This document shows, piece after piece, positions 8,301-16,105 of a DNA stretch of 64,000 bases. Location: assembly GCA_017795025.1 (NCBI GenBank), contig CP051243.1, positions 1,989,501 to 2,053,500 on the forward strand, in the 5' to 3' direction. A program made the translations under genes and the position numbers. The notes beneath the pieces are model-generated. The model did no database searches. It was not told where the DNA came from and saw nothing but the letters and a program-made list of their open reading frames with translations. Source of the stretch: Flavobacteriales bacterium. Lineage in GTDB: Bacteria; Bacteroidota; Bacteroidia; Flavobacteriales; Schleiferiaceae. Numbering within the stretch: the first letter of the stretch is position 1; each line of letters begins with the position of its first letter.

Positions 8301-10250
8301 GCAAAAGGTCGATTATGGGCCTTGTACACTTGGGACCATCTTTGGGATGCTGAGCTTAAAAAGGCACTTAAAACCGAATTTGCCCATATTCAAAGTATCC
8401 TGCAGTTTTTCCCAAATAGCCGCAGCTTCCAAAGCAGCCGGGAGACCCTCGCCAAGCGTCTTGAAGCAGCCGTGGAAGTAAAAGACCTGTTAGACAGCGG
8501 AGCCGAAGATTTAGAAGATGCGGTAAGTTTCTTATTCGATTGGCTAAGTGGTCGCCATACCCTAAGCTTCCGACAAGAAGCCCGCGAACTCTGTGTAGCC
8601 CTTGAACAGCATCTTAAAACCAGTCAGGCCCACAAGGAGTTTGAACAAGCCCGAAAAGTCTTAAAAGAGGAAAATTGGGAAGGGAGAATCCAAAGAATTC
8701 AAGCTTGGCTAAAAGCCTATACCGAAACTTTGCCTCAGCCAGTAGAGCCCTCCCTAATTCTGGAAGCCAGCTACCTGCTTAAATTGAATAAGCTCGAACA
8801 AGAGCAAGGTCACATCCTGCAAAGTAGCGCTCAAATTGAGGGACTGCGCGGTGATCATCCACGTATTGAGCAAGGTAAAATGCAATTGGATTACCTCGAA
8901 TTTTTAGAGCGACTAAAAGCCTTCGAAAAAGTTGAAGTTCCCTTGTACGATAAATTCCAGGCTTTAAAAAAGCGCTTACTCGAAGTGGAGCGACGCGAGA
9001 TGGGCCTACAGGAGTTTAAACCCCGTATCATGAGCTCCTTTGTGCGCAATGAACTTTTAAACCAGGTATACCTCCCCCTGATTGGCGATAATTTAGCCAA
9101 GCAAATTGGGGCGGCTGGCAACGAAAAGCGTACCGACCTGATGGGCATGTTATTGCTAATTTCCCCTCCGGGTTACGGTAAAACCACCCTGATGGAATAC
9201 ATCGCCGCCCGCTTGGGTTTGGTGTTTATGAAAATTAACGGTCCGGCCCTGGGTCATTCCGTAACCAGCGTAGACCCTGCCAGCGCCCCCAATGCGGGAG
9301 CTCGCGAGGAATTGCATAAGCTTAATTTGGCCTTTGAGATGGGCGACAATGTGATGATCTATGTAGATGACATTCAGCATTGTAATCCGGAATTTCTTCA
9401 AAAATTCATTTCCCTTTGTGATGCTCAGCGTAAAATTGAAGGAGTGTATAAAGGTGAAAGTAAAACCTACGATTTCCGAGGAAAGAAGGTAGCCGTAATT
9501 ATGGCCGGTAACCCTTACACCGAGAGTGGGGATAAATTTCAGATCCCCGACATGCTGGCCAACCGTGCGGACATTTACAATTTAGGAGACATCATTGGCG
9601 GTAAAGCGGAGAGCTTTGAGCTTAGCTACATTGAAAACGCTTTAAGTAGTAATAAACACCTGTCTATTTTAAGCGATAAACCCAAAGAAGATTTAAAGAG
9701 CTTTTTACGCGCCATCGCCAATAACAGTCCGGAAGACCTCAACCTGAAGGCCAATTATAGCGCAGCAGAAAAAGGAGATTTACTGCAAATCCTGCAACAC
9801 AGTTACCGCATTCGCGAAGTGGTTCTTAAGGTGAATAAACAGTATATTCTATCCGCCGGTATGGCCGATTCCTACCGAACAGAACCCGCATTTAAGCTGC
9901 AAGGTTCCTATCGCGATATGAACAAACTCTGCGAAAAGCTCTCACCCTTAATGAATGAGGCGGAGCTGGAGCAAATCTTGCTTTCGCATTATGAGAACGA
10001 ATCGCAAACCTTAACCCAAGGCGCCGAATTTAATTTCTTGCGCTTAAAGCAGATGCTGGACCGCCTAAGCCCAGAGGAAGCAAGCCGTTTGGAAGAAATT
10101 CGCAGGGTTTTCCAAAAGCAACAGGAAGCTAAGGGCTATGGCAGCAATCAAGTGGCTCCTATTGTGGAACGCTTAGAAAAGATGGGCATTGGCCTGCAGG
10201 AGCTGGTCCGCATATTTGGCAATCAATCTAATAACAACGAAAACGCATAA
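5316..10250 (+). CDS. Giant AAA ATPase, DUF3686 ('DNA repair ATPase') family
   Basis: 1644 residues. An N-terminal coiled coil (about 20-55) precedes a beta-rich region (about 60-430) with repeated YxYDR/FRY strands, possibly propeller-like. Several long coiled coils follow (about 500-840), then helical domains and a C-terminal AAA module. Walker A is PPGYGKTT with Lys1289; Walker B is MIYVDD with Asp1351 and Asp1352; a sensor-like VIMAGNPYTE follows. This matches the family annotated as DNA-repair ATPase (DUF3686 plus AAA). That name is historical; genomic association with PspA, flotillin and DUF350 points to a membrane-stress or remodelling motor. No membrane segment is visible, so recruitment by the flotillin or PspA is likely. 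ATG start is 55 nt after the flotillin stop. Confidence 0.85.
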   Translation: MPEDKPTSEAPQSQLESGSYGIIRERLQKQAQDLQQRINNLNQERRTVFGATETKLIANERISTENNCFARDIAPVGQDYFWFGYNVQIGLKAETKVADVFSVYHYDRKEHRFQSTETKAFQNEQFQLDFQNLYQYYRDTRFSKFALIGPHLFMVFQVGKTPEDLKTFKWTLKNGVYVYVDNRSDHEFRYPDQHEFRWIKANRDMHRKGLHPHISIEDRIFVETIGGDLTLKVEDNTQTGKGIYSEPVEEADQTLDDAEIYYAIVGNFIILRIQPYQEEQFRYLVFNEKIQQVKRIDAIKDSCVLLPEDQGLIFAKGYYSQRGEVKLFDNDLQNMQFEKRIISPNGEDVLYIFYQAESGTYALMRYNLIEQEVGTPIICNGYSLFEDGELIYFRSEAEQTKHHLIQIWQTPFYSPNRQVKVTEQNYIAKIGNKEIVRAMAEARDLLKLLYQEDSYQGLYNDITKKSSDLLDSYHWLDAEETFQMQAPLLEIRQTAKSAIDEFEKVMQLKKESRKEFSAFAEATKSQLRALKAGLGNHIDAYVKRMAELRQSRGRVLQLQELPYIDLEGLQSLEQELIEASEKLARETGDFLVKEKALAPYREKLESLEQNLDRIKKSIEAKKLEEESLQLAQELEMLIETVSNLQIEDTTQSTAIIDRISGIYAEFNQLKARTKQKRKELAQNEGASEFKAQIRLVDQSLSNYLDLADEPEKCDTYLNKLMIQLEELESRFSESAAFIDQIAALRDQIYNTFESRKIQLKEAKNRKALQLLDSGKRILEGIRRRLFHMDQVEDIQTYYASDFMVLKLRDQAKSLLALGESVKADDLESQLKSSYEEALRQLKDKKELYADGDKLIQLGKHRFSINHQDIDLSLVERNDDLYLHVNGTGFFEKIENAELEACRPIWNQNARSENDSVYRAEYLAYALFQKGLNAEAGLDLQDWRGLSSQEILGLVQSEMSQRFHESYVKGVHDEDAAKILESLIAIHYKLGPLRYSAKGRLWALYTWDHLWDAELKKALKTEFAHIQSILQFFPNSRSFQSSRETLAKRLEAAVEVKDLLDSGAEDLEDAVSFLFDWLSGRHTLSFRQEARELCVALEQHLKTSQAHKEFEQARKVLKEENWEGRIQRIQAWLKAYTETLPQPVEPSLILEASYLLKLNKLEQEQGHILQSSAQIEGLRGDHPRIEQGKMQLDYLEFLERLKAFEKVEVPLYDKFQALKKRLLEVERREMGLQEFKPRIMSSFVRNELLNQVYLPLIGDNLAKQIGAAGNEKRTDLMGMLLLISPPGYGKTTLMEYIAARLGLVFMKINGPALGHSVTSVDPASAPNAGAREELHKLNLAFEMGDNVMIYVDDIQHCNPEFLQKFISLCDAQRKIEGVYKGESKTYDFRGKKVAVIMAGNPYTESGDKFQIPDMLANRADIYNLGDIIGGKAESFELSYIENALSSNKHLSILSDKPKEDLKSFLRAIANNSPEDLNLKANYSAAEKGDLLQILQHSYRIREVVLKVNKQYILSAGMADSYRTEPAFKLQGSYRDMNKLCEKLSPLMNEAELEQILLSHYENESQTLTQGAEFNFLRLKQMLDRLSPEEASRLEEIRRVFQKQQEAKGYGSNQVAPIVERLEKMGIGLQELVRIFGNQSNNNENA

Positions 10251-10252
10251 GG

Positions 10253-10798
10253 ATGAGCTTTTTTAAAAACCTATTTGGCAAAAAGGAAGAACCTAAACCC
10301 TTTAGCCGCACCGTATTGGATTTAGATCAAGGATTTATTTTCGAATACGACCTGAGTACCTGGGAAGTACAAGCGGTATACGAGTACGATTGGGGCGATG
10401 AAGAATTTAGCAAGGAGTTTAAAGTAAGTGATGGCAAAGACACTTATTACCTTGCGGTGGAAGAAGACGATACCATTGAAATGCTTTGGTCGCAAAAAAT
10501 ACCCTTGCGGGCTATTGAAGGAAATATCGCGAAAGAAATAGAAGAAAATGAACGCCCTCCGGAGCAAATTGTGTATGATGCCAAAACCTATTACTTGGAT
10601 GAGGAGAGCGCCGGATACTTCCACGAACAAGGAAGCGATGAGGATAATTGGGCCGAGTTTATGGTTTGGGATTATTACGATAAAAAGGAGGCTTTTAATA
10701 TCAGCATAGAACAATGGGGGCCCCGCTCCTTTGAGGCCTCGCACGGAAAAGTACTTCAGCAACACGAGATATCAGAAATTCTACCCCGAAAATTATGA
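10253..10798 (+). CDS. DUF4178 domain protein
   Basis: 181 residues, acidic, cytosolic. After a basic N-terminal segment (MSFFKNLFGKKEEPKPF), the body has the DUF4178 pattern: DLSTWEVQAVYEYDW, then YYLAVEEDD, and a second half with WDYYDKKEAFNISIEQWG followed by FEASHG. DUF4178 proteins are repeatedly found beside DUF350, SpeD and spermidine-synthase genes; no biochemical activity is established. It starts two bases after the ATPase stop and overlaps the next gene by ATGA, so translation is probably coupled. A role as adaptor between ATPase and membrane components is a guess. Confidence 0.75.
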   Translation: MSFFKNLFGKKEEPKPFSRTVLDLDQGFIFEYDLSTWEVQAVYEYDWGDEEFSKEFKVSDGKDTYYLAVEEDDTIEMLWSQKIPLRAIEGNIAKEIEENERPPEQIVYDAKTYYLDEESAGYFHEQGSDEDNWAEFMVWDYYDKKEAFNISIEQWGPRSFEASHGKVLQQHEISEILPRKL

Positions 10799-11559
10799 CT
10801 ATGAAAAACAGCTATCGATTTCTAATCCTCGGCACTCTGGCCTTGCTCATGCAGGCTTGCAGCCCGAGAGGACCGGTTTTTCAAAAGAATCCGGTAGATG
10901 ACTTAATCAAGGACATGACGAGCATTCCCGATTACAGCATCATCCTTTACGATATGAATTACGATGAGGCCTCGGAGCAGTACCAACATCAGTACCGCAT
11001 CCTTAAGGAGCCTCAGGGAGCCGACTCCATCCTCACCGAAACCACAGGATGGCTGCAAGTGAGCCCAGAATACTTCAATGAACATATTGAGGATATGGGC
11101 ATGACAATCGTTTCGAAAACTAATGGTACGGTGGACAAAAAAGTGAGTCCGCCCGGCTACAATCAATATGTAGGCAATGAAAAATACGGACAATGGCGCC
11201 AAAACTCAGATGGCACCAGCTTTTGGGAATTTTACGGACAGTATGCCTTCCTCCGCTCTGTTTTGGGTTTTGGCTACTCTCCTATTTACTACGGGGGTTG
11301 GTACGATTACCGTCGGAACTATTACCCGAGCGGACGCGCCTATTACGGAAATGGCCGTAACGGCGGACGACGCTTCGGAACCGGCGGAAGCCACGTTAAC
11401 AGCCGCAGCACCGCATCAACCTGGTCCAGCAAAGACCAAAGCTTCAAAAACCGAGTACGCAGTAGAGTCCAGCGAAGCAGCAGCAGAACCCGCCGCTCCA
11501 GCTCGCGCTACCGCAGTGGATCAAGTAGTAGAGGCCGCGGATTTGGCGGAGGTAAATAA
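10795..11559 (+). CDS. Lipoprotein with Arg/Ser/Gly-rich basic tail
   Basis: 254 residues. The ATGA overlap with the DUF4178 gene supports ATG 10795; ATG 10801 gives a slightly shorter signal. Signal peptide FLILGTLALLMQAC gives a lipobox Cys near residue 22. The middle (about 35-165) is a mixed soluble domain with FWEFYGQYAFLR. Residues about 170-254 are dominated by Tyr, Gly, Arg and Ser, with many RS/SR dipeptides and a terminal FGGGK. The DUF1190 lipoproteins YgiB and YjfM, which occur with DUF350 and PspA homologues in enterobacteria, also end in Gly/Ser/Arg-rich tails, so this may be the functional equivalent. The tail could bind polyanions such as LPS phosphates. Function unknown. Confidence 0.7.
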   Translation: MTMKNSYRFLILGTLALLMQACSPRGPVFQKNPVDDLIKDMTSIPDYSIILYDMNYDEASEQYQHQYRILKEPQGADSILTETTGWLQVSPEYFNEHIEDMGMTIVSKTNGTVDKKVSPPGYNQYVGNEKYGQWRQNSDGTSFWEFYGQYAFLRSVLGFGYSPIYYGGWYDYRRNYYPSGRAYYGNGRNGGRRFGTGGSHVNSRSTASTWSSKDQSFKNRVRSRVQRSSSRTRRSSSRYRSGSSSRGRGFGGGK

Positions 11560-11576
11560 TCTAAAGAAAAAGGATC

Positions 11577-12458
11577 ATGACAACAGAATTAGTAAGCAAC
11601 GAATGGATGAACGATCTTCTTCTCTTTGGCACTTATTTGGCCAGTTCCCTCATTCTCCTATACCTTGGTAAATGGATCTTTAAGCTCACCAAAACCGGTA
11701 TTGAAACCGAAGTTGAGCTCGTAGAAAAGGACAATCTAGCCTTTAGCTTCGCCTATGCGGGATACTTTGCCGGCTTGTTAATGGCGGTGGGCTCGGCTAT
11801 TTATGGCGATTCCAATGGACTGCTGGTGGACTTGGAAGACATGGCTGTTTATGGCCTATTGGCTATCGTTCTGCTCAATTTATCTTCCATCATTATCGAT
11901 AAAATTACCCTCCGCCATTTTTCCATTTGGAAGGAAATTACCGTTGATCGCAATATTGGCATGGGGATTATTGAGGGGGCTAATTACTTGGCCTCAGGAT
12001 TAATCATTTTTGGCGCCGTAACTGGCGAAAGTGGGAACTTGGTTTTTGGCATTTATACCGCCATTGCCTATTGGGTACTGGGTCAAGTATTGATTATTCT
12101 CGCCACTGCGATATACGATCGATTAACCCCCTATTCCCTGCATAAAGAAATTGAAAAGGATAATAATGCCGCAGGAGTAGCCTTCGCGGGATTGATTATT
12201 GCTGTGGCCAATTTAATTCGTCATGGCCTAATGGGTGACTTCGAAACCTGGCCCGAAACCTTAACGGAAGTGGGCTACGAAACAGGAATCGGCCTACTTA
12301 TTTTGCCTTTGATTCGCACTTTGGTTGATCGCATTTTATTACCCGGTCAAAAATTGAGCGATGAAATAGCCGCTCAGGAAAAGCCCAATGTAGGGGCTGG
12401 CTTAATTGAAGCACTAGGCTATATCGGCGGATCTGTACTTATTATTTGGTGTATCTAA
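11577..12458 (+). CDS. DUF350 (YjfL-like) membrane protein, tandem duplication
   Basis: 293 residues with about eight hydrophobic segments. Two homologous halves are visible. VEKDNLAFSFAYAGYFAGLL (about 48) matches EIEKDNNAAGVAFAGLIIA (about 194). DRNIGMGIIEGANYLASGLI (about 124) matches KPNVGAGLIEALGYIGGSVL at the C-terminus. Each half is one DUF350 unit. E. coli YjfL is a DUF350 protein in the yjfIJKLMC cluster with a PspA homologue. It lies between the lipoprotein and aminopropyltransferase genes, one base before the latter, and is probably an inner-membrane component. Transport activity is not established. Confidence 0.85.
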   Translation: MTTELVSNEWMNDLLLFGTYLASSLILLYLGKWIFKLTKTGIETEVELVEKDNLAFSFAYAGYFAGLLMAVGSAIYGDSNGLLVDLEDMAVYGLLAIVLLNLSSIIIDKITLRHFSIWKEITVDRNIGMGIIEGANYLASGLIIFGAVTGESGNLVFGIYTAIAYWVLGQVLIILATAIYDRLTPYSLHKEIEKDNNAAGVAFAGLIIAVANLIRHGLMGDFETWPETLTEVGYETGIGLLILPLIRTLVDRILLPGQKLSDEIAAQEKPNVGAGLIEALGYIGGSVLIIWCI

Positions 12459-12459
12459 A

Positions 12460-14007
12460 GTGAAAAACCGCCGCTCCCCCTTTCTAAAGTTAGCCCTGTT
12501 CGCCACGGGATTATCAGGCATTGTTGCCGAATACATCCTGTCGACCCTGGCTACCTATTTCATCGGCGATTCGGCCGTGCAATGGTCCCTCATTGTATCG
12601 GTGATGTTATTCTCGATGGGATTGGGTTCGCGGCTCAGTAAGTACTTTGAAGGAAATTTATTACTGAAGTTCATCGGGGTGGAGTTTGCATTAAGTCTTT
12701 TGGTTTCCTTCTCCTCGCTGGTAGCCTATTCGGCCGCCGGTTTAACCGAATACGTGGGAATCATCATCTACGGAATGAGCATCCTCATTGGACTGCTCAT
12801 TGGTTTAGAAATCCCCTTGGTCATTCGCCTCAATGAAGAATTCGAAAGCCTTAAGGTGAATGTAGCTTCGGTAATGGAAAAAGATTACCTCGGCTCTTTG
12901 GTGGGTGGTTTGTTCTTTGCTTTTGTTTGCCTACCGATATTAGGCTTAACCTACACCCCCTTTATTTTGGGATTCATCAATTTAATGGTTGCAGTAGGCC
13001 TGTTTCTTACCGTAAGACGCGAATTGCAAAAACGGGCAAACGGAGGCATCACCATCGCCTCCGGACTTATTTTGCTCTGTATGTTTTTTGGAATTACGAA
13101 GGCCGAGAACATCATTTTATTTGGGGAGCAAAGTCGTTATAAGGACAAAGTGATTTTTTCGGAGCAGAGTAAATATCAAAAGATTGTGATTACCCAATGG
13201 AAAGACCATTATTGGCTTTACTTAAATGGTAATCAGCAATTAAGCACTTTAGACGAAGACAAATATCACGAGGCATTGGTCCATCCTGCCGTGGCTTTAA
13301 GTGGACAAGTGAAAAACGTTTTGGTAATGGGTGGCGGTGATGGTTGCGCAGCGAGGGAACTCCTTAAATACCCCAACATTGAGCAAATTACCGTGGTTGA
13401 TTTAGACTCGATGATGACTGGTCTGGCCAAGCGACATCCGGTTTTAACCGAGCTTAACGACTCGGCCTTTCACCACCCCAAGGTAACAGTTCAAAATGCC
13501 GATGCCTTTAACTGGTTAGAGCAAGCCCCTGGCTTATTTGATCTGATCATTGTGGATTTACCCGACCCCCGTTCGGTAGAGTTAAACCGGATGTACACAG
13601 CCGAATTTTACAGTTTATGCCATTTAAAATTGCGTCCGCATGGCAGCCTGGTTACCCAGGCCGGAAGCCCGTATTTTGCCACCAAGGCCTTTCGCTGTAT
13701 AGATACGACTATGGCCTCCGCGGGCTTCGAAACCTTGCCCCTGCACAATCATGTAATTACCCTTGGAGAATGGGGTTGGGTATTAGGTCAGAAGCAAGAT
13801 TGGAGCCAAGGACAGCTTAAGGAAAGGGCTCGCAAGCTAGATTTCAAGGGCGTAGAAACACAATGGCTAAATGCGGAAGCCATGCTAATGATGACGGCTT
13901 TTGGCAAGGATATTTATTTTAAAGTAGAAGATAGCATCGCGGTGAACCACATTCAAAATCCGGTGCTTTACCGCTATTACTTGAAAGGAAATTGGGATTT
14001 GTATTAA
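12460..14007 (+). CDS. speE: Membrane-fused spermidine-synthase-like aminopropyltransferase
   Basis: 515 residues, GTG start one base after the DUF350 stop. Residues about 8-215 hold about seven membrane segments; about 225-510 is a spermidine-synthase fold. Visible motifs: YHEALVHPAV, MGGGDGCAARELLKYP (nucleotide-binding loop, Gly291-Asp294), VVDLD for the co-substrate ribose, and DLPDP with the putative catalytic Asp366, then MYTAEFY. It should transfer an aminopropyl group from decarboxylated AdoMet to an amine, producing methylthioadenosine. SpeD is encoded immediately downstream. The acceptor may be putrescine or a membrane-associated amine; the fused membrane domain argues for an acceptor at or across the inner membrane. 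No ODC or agmatine-pathway gene is in the window. Confidence 0.85.
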   Translation: MKNRRSPFLKLALFATGLSGIVAEYILSTLATYFIGDSAVQWSLIVSVMLFSMGLGSRLSKYFEGNLLLKFIGVEFALSLLVSFSSLVAYSAAGLTEYVGIIIYGMSILIGLLIGLEIPLVIRLNEEFESLKVNVASVMEKDYLGSLVGGLFFAFVCLPILGLTYTPFILGFINLMVAVGLFLTVRRELQKRANGGITIASGLILLCMFFGITKAENIILFGEQSRYKDKVIFSEQSKYQKIVITQWKDHYWLYLNGNQQLSTLDEDKYHEALVHPAVALSGQVKNVLVMGGGDGCAARELLKYPNIEQITVVDLDSMMTGLAKRHPVLTELNDSAFHHPKVTVQNADAFNWLEQAPGLFDLIIVDLPDPRSVELNRMYTAEFYSLCHLKLRPHGSLVTQAGSPYFATKAFRCIDTTMASAGFETLPLHNHVITLGEWGWVLGQKQDWSQGQLKERARKLDFKGVETQWLNAEAMLMMTAFGKDIYFKVEDSIAVNHIQNPVLYRYYLKGNWDLY

Positions 14008-14008
14008 A

Positions 14009-14329
14009 ATGGAAAAAACACGGATTTACAATCTTCGAATGTGGCTCCAATTAACGGATGAGTCTGCGATTGCCCCTGCTTTAGAAAAGGCCCTGCGAGA
14101 GTCAGGATACGGCATTGTGGGCTTTTGTGAACATCATTTTAGTCCGCAGGGCTACACTTGCACTTGGCTCCTAAGTGAGAGTCATTGTGCCTTACACACC
14201 TTCCCCGAAGAAGGTCGATCCTACATTGAACTAAGCGGCTGTTCCAAAGAAAAAAGTGCCGCCTTTACCCATACCATTTTAAGCCTTTGGAAAGATTATA
14301 TTAGCGATTCAGAACAATCGAATTGCTAG
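14009..14329 (+). CDS. speD: S-adenosylmethionine decarboxylase proenzyme, minimal form
   Basis: 106 residues, shorter than most bacterial AdoMetDC (about 115-140). The pyruvoyl processing site is intact: Glu57-Ser58 in LLSESHCALHTFPE, with Ser58 expected to become the pyruvoyl group. His63 (processing) and Cys78 in ELSGCS (proton donor) are in the expected positions. It makes decarboxylated AdoMet for the aminopropyltransferase whose stop is one base upstream of this ATG. The ATG of the next gene follows the TAG directly. The pairing implies local supply of aminopropyl donor dedicated to this operon. Confidence 0.92.
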   Translation: MEKTRIYNLRMWLQLTDESAIAPALEKALRESGYGIVGFCEHHFSPQGYTCTWLLSESHCALHTFPEEGRSYIELSGCSKEKSAAFTHTILSLWKDYISDSEQSNC

Positions 14330-15322
14330 ATGAAGTTACGCCCCCTATTTCGCCTTCTACTCCTTTTTTTCAGTTTTCAACTTAGCGCTCAGGAATATGC
14401 CTTGATTATTCATGGTGGCGCCGGAAATGGATTGGTTCCCGAGAATTACACCGAAGCGCAAACCGCTGCCTTTCACGAGGCCCTCAACAAAGCTTTGATG
14501 CGGGGCGATTCGGCCCTTGCGGCCGGCACTCCAGCGGTGGAAGTAGTGAGTTTAGTTATTCAAGTTTTGGAAAACGACAGTTTATTCAATGCCGGCAAAG
14601 GGGCGGTTTTAACCTATGAAGGTAGAGCCTCTTTAGACGCTTCCATTATGGATGGCAGCAATTTGGAAGCGGGAGCTGTAGCCGGATTATCATGCATTAA
14701 AAATCCAATCACGGCAGCCTTAGCAGTTATGCGCTACTCACCACATGTTTTACTAAGTGGCTCGGGGGCCGATAGTTATGCCCAATCTAAAGGTAGCATT
14801 TGTGTGGACCCTGCTTATTTCTTGATACCCAGTAAGGTTAAGGCCATGGATAAAATTCGGGAAGACATTCGGGTGCGCGATAGTATTCGCGATCACAAGA
14901 TGGGAACCGTTGGTTGCGTGGTACGCGATAAAGAGGGCAATATTGCGGCTGGCACTTCTACTGGGGGGATGATGGCCAAGCGTTATGGAAGGATTGGGGA
15001 TTCCCCCATTATTGGCGCGGGCACCTATGCCAATAATAAGACCGTAGGCGTAAGCTGCACCGGACATGGTGAATATTTCATCCGCAATGTGATTGCTTAT
15101 CAGCTAAGTGCTCGTTACGAGTTTTTGCAAAACAGCGGGCAGGAAGCAGCAGATTATATGATCCACACCTTACTAAGTGGTCAAAACGCTTTTGGCGGTT
15201 TAATTGGCATTGATGCGGAGGGCGAATTCTTTTACGCCTTTAATACCACCGGTATGTTACGGGGCTTTAAACGCGAAGGAGAAGCCGCCGAAACCTATAT
15301 TTTCGGATTGGAGGAAAAGTAA
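14330..15322 (+). CDS. Exported isoaspartyl peptidase / L-asparaginase (Ntn hydrolase)
   Basis: 330 residues. A signal peptide (PLFRLLLLFFSFQLSAQE) indicates export. The body is a plant-type asparaginase: ALIIHGGAG at the mature N-terminus, FNAGKGAVLTYEGRASLDASIMDG, and the autocleavage nucleophile Thr193 in HKMGTVGCVV, followed by GTSTGGMMAKRYGRIGDSP. It cleaves beta-aspartyl dipeptides and L-asparagine after self-processing. Its ATG directly follows the speD stop, making it the last gene of the operon. It may only be a co-transcribed neighbour; a link through beta-Asp-Arg cleavage feeding arginine-derived amines is conceivable but unproven. Confidence 0.9.
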   Translation: MKLRPLFRLLLLFFSFQLSAQEYALIIHGGAGNGLVPENYTEAQTAAFHEALNKALMRGDSALAAGTPAVEVVSLVIQVLENDSLFNAGKGAVLTYEGRASLDASIMDGSNLEAGAVAGLSCIKNPITAALAVMRYSPHVLLSGSGADSYAQSKGSICVDPAYFLIPSKVKAMDKIREDIRVRDSIRDHKMGTVGCVVRDKEGNIAAGTSTGGMMAKRYGRIGDSPIIGAGTYANNKTVGVSCTGHGEYFIRNVIAYQLSARYEFLQNSGQEAADYMIHTLLSGQNAFGGLIGIDAEGEFFYAFNTTGMLRGFKREGEAAETYIFGLEEK

Positions 15323-15386
15323 TTTCCTTGAAAATCAAAAGCTTGAAATAAAGACCGCATTTTCCCTAAATTTTTTAGCCCCGAAT

Positions 15387-15419
15387 TTGCGCTCAAAAGA
15401 AAAAAGCATTCTATATTTG
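15387..15419 (+). promoter_or_regulatory. Bacteroidota-type promoter of tRNA-Val
   Basis: TATATTTG at 15412-15419 fits the TAnnTTTG -7 box exactly. A TTG at 15387-15389 lies 22 nt upstream, within the usual -33 spacing. The tRNA starts 17 nt after the box. Confidence 0.75.
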
Positions 15420-15436
15420 CCGTCCCAAAACGGAAG

Positions 15437-15511
15437 GGGCGATTAGCTCAGCTGGTTCAGAGCACCTGCCTTACAAGCAGGGGGTCACTGGTTCGAATCC
15501 AGTATCGCCCA
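15437..15511 (+). tRNA. tRNA-Val (anticodon TAC)
   Basis: Acceptor arms GGGCGAT (15437-15443) and ATCGCCC (15504-15510) pair, with discriminator A15511. The anticodon stem CCTGC/GCAGG encloses loop CTTACAA with anticodon TAC, decoding GUA. The T loop GGTTCGAATCC is canonical. The 3' CCA is not encoded (ACAAA follows). It has its own promoter and terminator and stands alone. Confidence 0.97.
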
Positions 15512-15519
15512 CAAAGATT

Positions 15520-15549
15520 AAAAGCCACACTGCAAAGTGTGGCTTTTTT
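15520..15549 (+). terminator. Rho-independent terminator of tRNA-Val
   Basis: AAAAGCCACAC pairs with GTGTGGCTTTT around a short loop and runs into six T residues. It starts 8 nt after the tRNA. The sequence AAAGATTAAAAGCCAC at its 5' edge recurs in reverse complement in every copy of the downstream repeat family. Confidence 0.9.
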
Positions 15550-15752
15550 CATTTACAGACTTTGAGCCAAGCTTGCTTGAGCGAAAAAGGATGTAAATGA
15601 AAAAAGGCCGGAGTGACCGCAGGGAACGGCGGCTTTTAATCTTTGGGTAAGAAGGCTCCCGTCCCTGGATCACGAAGTAATCCAGTTTTGGTGGATTGGT
15701 GGATTGGGGAACTGGTGAACTGGTGAAAACGTCGATGGGTTCTCTCCGCAGC

Positions 15753-16053
15753 AAAAAGGCAGGAGTGACCGCAGGGAACGGTGGCTTTTAATCTTTGGGT
15801 ACAAAGGCCCACCTCTATGGATCACGAAGTAATCCCTTACCAAACAGGCCGCTAGCTTGCTTGAGCGAAAAAGGATGTAAATGAAAAAAGGCCGGAGTGA
15901 CCGCAGGGAACGGCGGCTTTTAATCTTTGGGTACAAAGGCCCACCTCTATGGATCACGAAGTAATCCCTTACCAAACAGGCCGCTAGCTTGCTTGAGCGA
16001 AAAAGGATGTAAATGAAAAAAGGCCGGAGTGACCGCAGGGAACGGTGGCTTTT
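15753..16053. repeat. 132-bp near-exact tandem duplication within the island
   Basis: Successive repeat copies begin at about 15753, 15885 and 16017, exactly 132 bp apart. The spacer ACCAAACAGGCCGCTAGC at 15839 recurs at 15971. Both spacers end in TGTAAATGAAAAAAGG, which is also an inverted match to the sequence after the tRNA terminator (TTTTTTCATTTACA). Confidence 0.8.
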
Positions 16054-16105
16054 AATCTTTGGGTAAGAGGGCTCCCGTTCCTGGATCACGAAGTAATCCG
16101 GTTTT

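Noticed and set aside
10322-10765. 147-codon minus-strand ORF over the DUF4178 gene
   Set aside because: Antisense shadow of a gene with clear family motifs and operon spacing.
13990-14020. Polyamine-responsive leader or riboswitch before speD
   Set aside because: Only one base separates speD from the upstream stop, leaving no room for a structured leader.
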